Source of the DNA: Helicostylum pulchrum
Lineage: Eukaryota; Mucoromycota; Mucoromycetes; Mucorales; Mucoraceae
Length of the DNA stretch: 12,954 bases
Direction of reading: 5' to 3'
Assembly (NCBI GenBank): GCA_025677825.1
Contig: JAIXMO010000142.1
Span: 1-12,954, forward strand
The notes under the pieces are model-generated. The model worked only from the letters and a program-made list of their open reading frames with translations, did no database searches and was not told the DNA's origin. Shown here one piece after another: positions 7,645 through 12,954 of the stretch. The position numbers were made by a program, and so were the translations under genes. Numbering within the stretch: the stretch's first letter is position 1; every line of letters begins with the position of its first letter.

Positions 7645-9573
7645 TTAAAAAAAAACTCCTTTTTTTAAAAAGTAAACTTTACTTGTAAATGTTTCTCTAT
7701 ATTTTACAACAAACCAAACTGGAATTGCCAACAAGACAGAACTAAGAGCAATTAAACTTTCTATAGGTGCTTCAATAAACGGTGTAGTACATAAGAACAA
7801 GGCTACTATACAGAATAAAACTGGTGTTGATAACCAAACTCGATACGGTCTCTTTAAATCGGGTTCAGTAAATCTAAATACAATCAATGATAATACAGCT
7901 AAAAAGTAAAATCTACACTTGTATTAAATAACTATTTGTTTGTTAAAAAATTAAAATACTTACATCCATGCACATAATGAATAAAAATTAACTAGCATTC
8001 GAAATGAACCAACCATAATCATAAGAGTTGTCAGAATAGCTTGTAACAACAAGGCTAAAATTGGGGTTTGTCGTGATTGATCAAGTTTACCAAAGAAGCT
8101 AGGAATATGTCCCTGCTTTGCAGACACATAAATAATACGAGCTCCTGTAAATACACTTGCATTCGCAGACTAATATATATACACATATATGTTATTATAT
8201 AACTTTTTTTTTTTTTTTTTTTTTGTAAAATATAACATATACTTGCGCCAAAACAACTCAAAGCGACACAAACAGCAAAAATAATACCACCAGCAGGACC
8301 AAATATCTTTTTACCAAAATCCATTGAAATTGTATTTGTATGCATAACGACTTCCGGTCTAAGTGCAGCTAAATAAGCAACATTCGATAACATATAACAC
8401 AAGATGACAAGTGGTATACCAAATATAATTACACGCGGTAAATCTCGATGAGGATCCTTCATCTCACCCGAAACATAGTTTAAATTATTCCATCCATCGT
8501 AAGCCCAAAGGCCAGAATAAAACGCAACTGCAAACTGACCAAAGCTAATGGTGCTAAATCCTATAAATGGATCACCTTCAAAACTTGTACCGATCACCAA
8601 TCCTTTATTAGACAATACAACGACTCCCACCACAGAGATAACAATTGCCGTCAGTACTTTTACAATAGTCAATATATCTTGCACTAGAATACCAGCTCGA
8701 ACTGATAATGCATTAATTAATGTTAATATAAATAAACAAACAACAGCTAACAATTTAGGTAGAAATATCGGAATTACAGAATCTGCTAATTCAACTGAAG
8801 CGTCGGAATCATGAGGTACGTTAAAAAAGTAAGTGTGATACGCAATCCTAGATACATAATCACCAAATACAATACATATAATGGCAAGACTACCAGGCTT
8901 CGCTTGTGTTTAATAATATAATATAATATATATATATATGCATCATTTTACCTTTTGGACAATAATTGTAACAAATTCAAACATAAATGAAACTAGACTA
9001 CCAAATGCTCTACCCAAATAAACTGCTTCTCCTCCATTCATCGGTAACATAGTACCTAATTCCGCATAACACAAGGCGCCTGATAAAGCTAATAAACCTG
9101 ACAATAACCAAACAATTAAAGCAGTACCATAAGCCCCTGATGCTTCTAACACAGGACCTGAAAAACAATACTAGCGTCAATACACATTTATACATGTATA
9201 TTCTTTTATTACTATTTTTTTTTACTTTACCAGGCGAACTAAATAAACCACTACCAATCATCATTCCAACCACTAACCCTAACCCGTTCCAAAACGATAC
9301 TTTCTTTTGTAATTCAGGACCTCTTGCTTGTGTTTGAGAAAGTGGAATCATGGGTATAGTTTCAAAAGAGAATACCGAACTTGAAGAGTGATTGTCATGT
9401 TGTGTTAATGGTAAAAGTGTTTGATTAGCTCGATCATCTTGATCGTCATCTTGTCCAAAGTGATGTGAACCGGCACTGAATAACGAATCCGAGTCAGATT
9501 CATGTATTGTAAAGGTTGTGTTTAATTCGGTTCCTCCGTCATAGATGGCATTGGTATTATGACCGGCTGACAT
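7645..9573 (-). CDS. amino-acid permease, APC superfamily LAT/SLC7-like, 5 exons
   Basis: Predicted polytopic plasma-membrane amino-acid transporter of the fungal LAT/methionine-permease type. Minus-strand exons are 9573-9231, 9157-8952, 8897-8247, 8169-7964 and 7912-7645, giving 557 aa. Residues 1-92 are a hydrophilic Ser/Asp-rich cytosolic tail. TM1 carries the unwound substrate-site motif GMMIGSGLFSSPG (103-115). Further family blocks are GALCYAELGTMLPMNGGE, IVQKPGSLAIICIVFGDY, FYSGLWAYDGWNNLNYVSGE, a TM8-like FGSANASVFTGARIIYVSAKQGH (given here by position as the exon 3/4 joint) and the C-terminal RFTEPDLKRPYRVW. About 12 helices are expected. Introns of 73, 54, 77 and 51 nt preserve frame. 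Intron 3 (8246-8170) must use a GC donor (GCAAGT) to give the conserved FGSANAS; the nearby GT donor shifts the frame. The substrate cannot be told from sequence alone. Confidence 0.88.
8170..8246 (-). other. GC-AG intron in the permease gene
   Basis: Donor GCAAGT follows the complete codon GGC, and the acceptor is TATTAG. With these borders exon 3 ends in phase 0 and exon 4 continues as SANASVFTGAR, matching the FGSxNxS pattern of LAT transporters. The alternative donor GTATAT three bases later leaves phase 1 and frameshifts exon 4. The intron contains an A21 run in the sense strand (8224-8204). Confidence 0.8.
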
Positions 9574-9766
9574 CTTTTTTCATATTCAAACTAGAGAAGA
9601 GAGAGAAAAGAAAAAGAGAAAGAAAATTGGAAATCCCCCTTTCCTTTTGGCAGTGAGGATCGAAAGAGAGGGGTTGGGTAGCGTGGTTTTAAATGTATTC
9701 ACACACATACATACAGATAACCTGATAAATTTTTTTTTCTTTTCTTTTCTTTCTTTACTTATTAAC
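9574..9766. promoter_or_regulatory. shared divergent promoter, permease and ERI1-like gene
   Basis: Only 193 bp separate the two divergent start codons, so both 5' UTRs and core promoters must fit here. The ERI1-like side ends in a pure pyrimidine tract (about 9730-9758, T/C only) before TTATTAACATGG. The permease side is purine-rich on the plus strand (9595-9628), that is, also pyrimidine-rich in the permease sense direction. No specific factor site is claimed. Confidence 0.55.
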
Positions 9767-10696
9767 ATGGAAAAACCTACATTGACGACAGTAGAAGGTT
9801 TAAGATTAGCTTTAGAGGAGTTAGGCTTAAATTCAAAAGGTCTTAAACCTGAACTAAAACAAAGATACCGAAAGGCAGTAAAAAAGCAAAAAAGCAGCCT
9901 ACCACCACCGCCACCAAAAGAACAACAAAATGAAGATAAAAGGTAAAGAAGCTCTCTTTTCTACCAAAAAAAAAAAAAAAAAGCTAACTTTTTACGTCAA
10001 ACCTCAGTGCACAACCTTTCGATTACTATCTATTCTTTGACGTAGAAGCAACTTGTATTGAAGGTGGAGGATTTAAATATGATAATGAAATTATTGAATT
10101 TCCAGTGATACTAGTTGACGGGAAAACGTTTGAAATTGCAAGTTTATTTTAGTTTTAATTTGTGGGATACCTGTATATTAACAATATAATATACACATAT
10201 ATAGGTGGATGAATTTAGATCGTATGTTAAACCAACCATCAACCCAACACTATCAGAATTCTGTATCAACCTAACTGGTATCCAGCAATCCACCATCGAT
10301 CAAAGTCCAACATTTATCGAAGTCCTAAACCAACTTCAAGAGTTTTTAGCACGTTATGATCTATTTCAATCCGCATCAGCATCGTTTGTTACAGATGGAC
10401 CCTTTGATATTCGAGACTTTATTACAAAGCAATGTAAACACAGCAAAATCAAAAAGAGACCTGCTTATTTCGATATACCTTGGGTGAATATCAGAAAGCT
10501 ATTTAAAGACTTTTATGGCTTAAAAGAAAACAAAAATATCAATGGCATGTTGAATCATTTACAAATGCAGTTTAAAGGAAGAGAACATTCCGGATTGGAT
10601 GATGCTAGAAATTTAGCTGCTATAGGTAAACATATGCACGAAGAAGGTTGTATCTTTAAAACGAACTGTAAATTCAATCGTAATAAAAGATTGTGA
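9767..10696 (+). CDS. ERI1: ERI1-family DEDDh 3'-5' exoribonuclease, 3 exons
   Basis: The family trims 3' ends of histone mRNA and 5.8S rRNA and degrades siRNA overhangs in animals and fission yeast. Exons are 9767-9942, 10008-10137 and 10205-10696, giving 265 aa. Residues about 5-40 form a SAP-like helix-turn-helix (TTVEGLRLALEELGLNSKG, then LKPELKQRY), followed by a Lys/Pro linker. Exo I is FFDVEATC (D70, E72), then EGGGFKYDNEIIEFPV. Exo II is FVTDGPFDIRDF (D170). Exo III is HSGLDDARN with H230 and D235, so all DEDDh residues are present. Intron 1 (65 nt) has GTAAAG, a CTAAC branch and CTCAG. Intron 2 (10138-10204, 67 nt) needs the GC donor GCAAGT to yield FEIVDEFRSYV; no GT donor keeps frame. 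SAP plus exonuclease is the ERI1 arrangement, so the call is strong. The role in this species is inferred. Confidence 0.92.
10138..10204 (+). other. GC-AG intron in the ERI1-like gene
   Basis: After codon ATT the intron begins GCAAGT, has a TATTAAC branch-like site and ends ATATAG. The phase-0 join gives KTFEIVDEFRSYVKP, matching the family spacing between the EIIEFPV block and the DxF block. Using the GT two codons' reach downstream would leave phase 1 and put exon 3 out of frame. Confidence 0.82.
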
Positions 10697-11549
10697 AGTA
10701 ATAAAAATGTAATACCAACAAAATAAATGCAGTAATATCCGTTACAGTTGTTCCGATGCCAATTATACAGGATTTAACGAGGAGTAAAAAACTTGAATTC
10801 GCTGATTTTTGTAAAATAAAAAAGATACCTCATCCGAAAAATATACACTTTCGAGTGGTGATACACCACGTCGGCTTCACCGCCTGTGCGGTTTGAATAG
10901 TTAGGGTAAAGTGGAAATATATTTATCGTCATTTAATTACTTGTTAATTATTTTCTTTAAAGAATTGATAATTTTCCCCTTTCTCGTGTCCTTCTTTTTC
11001 TGAATTTCTTCAATGGTCAAAAAAAAGCAGCAACTTCCGCTTCTTGATATAAATTTGGACAGATGGCTAGGAAAAATGCTCTTGAACGGCTTATAAGTGT
11101 ACCGGTGGTTACACGTATAGAGTTTTTTTTCGTTAGGAATGTACCAGAAAGCTCTATAATTTTCTTTTCACTTTATCCAAAAAAAAAAAAGGTATACTAA
11201 GCATCTGAAAATTTATATTACTAATTCCTTAAAATGACAGTGGAAACACTGTATCATATCAAAAGCACTAATTGTTACAGTTTATAAAAATCACTAAAGT
11301 TGTTATTACGCATAACATATCCTGTTCTTGAACAAATGAGCCCATTATGCTGACACTGTGAAAGTTTATTCAACTTAAAAAAAAAAGGGACAAGTTAAAC
11401 TAATGCTAAACCGAAAGGTTAAACAGTGGGAAGGAAAAAGAGAAAAGAAACAGGCTTCTTATTGGTTTAAAAAAAAAGAAGTAAAAACTCACTTTTTTTA
11501 ACAGTAGAAAAAAAGTTTTCCTGTTTCTATTTTATTTTGGTACACAATA
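10697..11549. other. intergenic region with a hairpin cluster
   Basis: An 853-bp gap between two plus-strand genes. AATAAA at 10722-10727 probably serves the ERI1-like transcript. A 27-codon open frame starts at 11013 (MVKKKQQLPLLDINLDRWLG then 7 more residues) with no recognisable family and is probably chance. A GC-rich hairpin cluster lies at 10846-10892, listed separately. The last part holds the presumed promoter of the PQ-loop gene, including A and T runs. Confidence 0.5.
10846..10892 (+). other. GC-rich hairpin cluster
   Basis: Three possible hairpins are packed into 47 bases: CACT-TTCG-AGTG (10846-10857), GTGGTG-ATA-CACCAC (10855-10869, six perfect pairs) and ACCGC-CTGT-GCGGT (10879-10892, five pairs). 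The first two overlap and would be alternatives. The GC content is far above the surrounding DNA. No known RNA family is recognised. Confidence 0.5.
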
Positions 11550-11609
11550 ATGAAGTGGACTTTGACAGAAGGGTCTTTAATAGCTGGTTACATTTCTATT
11601 TTATTTTGG
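11524..11609 (+). repeat. 17-bp direct repeat flanking the PQ-loop start
   Basis: TTTCTATTTTATTTTGG occurs at 11524-11540, just before the start codon, and again at 11593-11609 inside the first transmembrane helix. The copies are 69 bases apart, so they share a reading frame. A stop at 11505-11507 and the lack of an upstream ATG argue that the first copy is untranslated. Confidence 0.75.
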
Positions 11610-12496
11610 CTTATAGTATTTTTACCGTAAAGTATATTTTTTGTTGGAGAAATTTTTGTTAAAAACCATTTGGTCTAATGTCTTCATGTAGACAATTAAA
11701 AGAAAACTATAAACGTCAAAATGGAGACGGCCTTTCACTTACATTTTTAATTATTTGGCTTGCAGGCGACCTATTTAATTTAGCTGGTATTATTATGGAG
11801 AAACTAATGGTTACAATGGTAAAAAAAAAAAAAAATTAATGCAAACATACACAAAAGATTTACAAACCAAACAATTAGTTTCTTTTAGCTTTGTGGTACA
11901 CAATGGCAGATATTTGTTTAATTTGGCAGGTCATTTATTATAAGCAGACGGTTACACCAAACGAACCGGAAATGATCTCTTTAGCAATGGAAACTGTTGT
12001 AGAAAGACCAAAAGAAAGTGTGTTATGGATAAATATCATTGGCTTCATTACATTGATCTCTACTACGTTAATATCAGTCTATGCTTATACGGTTGTACCT
12101 AATGATGCACGCGATGATTCGATTCGTTTAATGCCGCAGATTATGGGTTGGTCAAGTGCCATCTTGTACGTTGGAAGTAGATTACCTCAAATCATTAAAA
12201 ATTGGCGTCAACAGAGTACAGATGGTCTTAGTCCGGGGATGTTTATTTGCGCTATATTTGGAAATGTATTTTTCACATTATCCATCTTTTTAAAATCAAC
12301 GGAACCAAGATATATTACTGTCAACTTGTCTTGGATCATTGGTAGTTTAGGTACCGTTATATTTGATTTCATGGTAAAGTATATGTCGTCAGTATATATG
12401 TATATTTCAATTTTGTAATTTACTTTTGTGTGTGTGTAGATCTTTCTTCAATTTTATGTATTTAATAGACGCAATCTTAAACGTAGAGCAGATTAA
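11550..12496 (+). CDS. PQ-loop vacuolar/lysosomal amino-acid transporter-like protein, 4 exons
   Basis: Related to fungal YPQ proteins and animal PQLC2 (SLC66A1), which move cationic amino acids across the vacuole or lysosome membrane. Exons are 11550-11626, 11692-11818, 11879-12373 and 12440-12496, giving 251 aa, somewhat shorter than typical YPQ proteins (near 300). Introns are 65, 60 and 66 nt, with GTAAAG, GTAAAA and GTAAAG donors. PQ motif 1 is split by intron 1: FLP then QLKENYKRQNGDGLSL (P26, Q27). PQ motif 2 is SRLPQIIKNWRQQSTDGLSP (P171, Q172). Seven hydrophobic segments fit the family: about 8-25, 43-60, 68-90, 116-138, 157-172, 187-205 and 212-240. Acceptor choice for exon 3 (TTAG ending at 11878) keeps phase and adds FLLALWY. 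The tail is basic (NRRNLKRRAD). The 200-250 nt upstream have no better ATG. Confidence 0.9.
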
Positions 12497-12954
12497 ACCC
12501 TTTTTTGTTGATGTAAATAAACATTTATCCACATGTAAAGTTTACAAAAGTGCTAAAAATTGGGACCTATTAAAAAATGCGAGAAAGTTAGTAAAAAATA
12601 TCTTCTGAATTCAGGAGGTAACTATGTTGTAAAAATGCAACATAATACGCCATTAACCTAATATACGATAGTAACAAAACAGGTTTAGTCTCTCACTTCT
12701 TCTTAAGACTACACACCCAGAGGTTTTTTCGTGCAGTTTTGTTTGTAAATATCGAGGATTCATTTGTCTCCTTTTTGGGAATGGGGGGAAGGAAGCTGGG
12801 GGGCCACTGGGGGTGGTCATTGGGGGGACCCTTTTATTTTGGGGGTTCATTTTTGGATCAAAAACGTAATATTTATAGCGTAAAATAATAAAATTTTATT
12901 GGATAAAAAAATAAAAATAACGATTCTAAAAAACGGTTTACAGCTTTGGGAGCC
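12497..12954. other. 3' flank with a G-rich tract
   Basis: No supported gene. A small hairpin, 7-bp stem TATGTTG/CAACATA with an 8-nt loop, is at 12623-12644. A cluster of G-runs on the plus strand (12777-12845) stands out from the AT-rich surroundings. A minus-strand open frame across it (12850-12653) is Pro-rich only because of the C-runs. Confidence 0.5.
12777..12845 (+). other. G-run cluster, possible G-quadruplex
   Basis: Runs of three to six G occur at 12777-12779, 12783-12788, 12798-12803, 12809-12813, 12822-12827 and 12841-12845, separated by 3, 9, 5, 8 and 13 bases. Four or more G3+ tracts with such loops meet a relaxed G-quadruplex pattern. This is unlike any other part of the window. 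Confidence 0.6.

Noticed and set aside
7912..7963. Acceptor TTTTTAG a few bases downstream for the last permease intron
   Set aside because: It gives the wrong phase; the GTGTAG acceptor at 7913 restores FYFLAVLSLIVFRFTEPD, the family sequence.
8548..8814. 88-codon plus-strand open frame
   Set aside because: Antisense to the permease exon 3, which has strong family motifs; a Thr/Asn-rich shadow.
12426..12608. 60-codon plus-strand open frame downstream of the PQ-loop gene
   Set aside because: It overlaps the last exon in another frame; the spliced frame giving the family tail DFMIFLQF and a stop at 12496 is better supported.
12653..12850. 65-codon minus-strand Pro-rich open frame
   Set aside because: Its prolines come from the complementary C-runs of the G-rich tract; there is no recognisable domain.

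Overview
The window looks like nuclear DNA of a compact, AT-rich fungal genome. The genes are broken by short introns (49-80 nt) with GTAAGT/GTATAT-like donors and branch sites such as CTAAC and TGATAAC. Intergenic DNA is full of A and T homopolymers, and the proteins are typical eukaryotic housekeeping and membrane proteins. The mix (small introns, a FAR1-type Mutator-like transposon, an SLC7/LAT-like permease, an Eri1-like nuclease) suggests an early-diverging fungus, perhaps Mucoromycota. That placement is inference, not proof.

Layout, left to right. 1-850: no confident gene. 851-1548 (+): guanylate kinase, three exons. 1967-2809 (-): HAD-superfamily hydrolase resembling type II haloacid dehalogenases, three exons, convergent with the kinase. 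About 3027-5000: a decayed Mutator-like element (MULE). It has a matched inverted-repeat pair, three 40-bp repeats inside its right end, and a minus-strand FAR1/MULE transposase broken by at least three and probably four frameshifts. 5294-5802 (+): prefoldin subunit 1, three exons. 5864-7419 (-): coiled-coil plus ankyrin-repeat protein, two exons, tail-to-tail with prefoldin. 7645-9573 (-): amino-acid permease of the APC/LAT type, five exons. 9767-10696 (+): SAP-domain DEDDh 3'-5' exoribonuclease of the ERI1 family, three exons, divergent from the permease across a 193-bp gap. 10697-11549: intergenic, with a small GC-rich hairpin cluster. 11550-12496 (+): seven-helix PQ-loop protein of the vacuolar/lysosomal amino-acid transporter type, four exons. 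12497-12954: non-coding, with a G-run cluster.

I rebuilt the gene models by hand from splice signals, reading-frame phase and family motifs. All reconstructed totals are whole numbers of codons: 188, 242, 122, 498, 557, 265 and 251 aa. Two models need a non-canonical GC-AG intron with the same donor, GCAAGT, one in the permease and one in the ERI1-like gene.

The genes do not form one pathway. Two are predicted amino-acid transporters (plasma-membrane type and vacuolar type), one is a nucleotide kinase, one a chaperone subunit and one an RNA-processing nuclease. I found no convincing new multi-gene system. The most distinctive material is the degenerating MULE with its repeat architecture, the paired GC-AG introns, the HAD protein with altered catalytic motifs, and two local GC/G-rich structure candidates.
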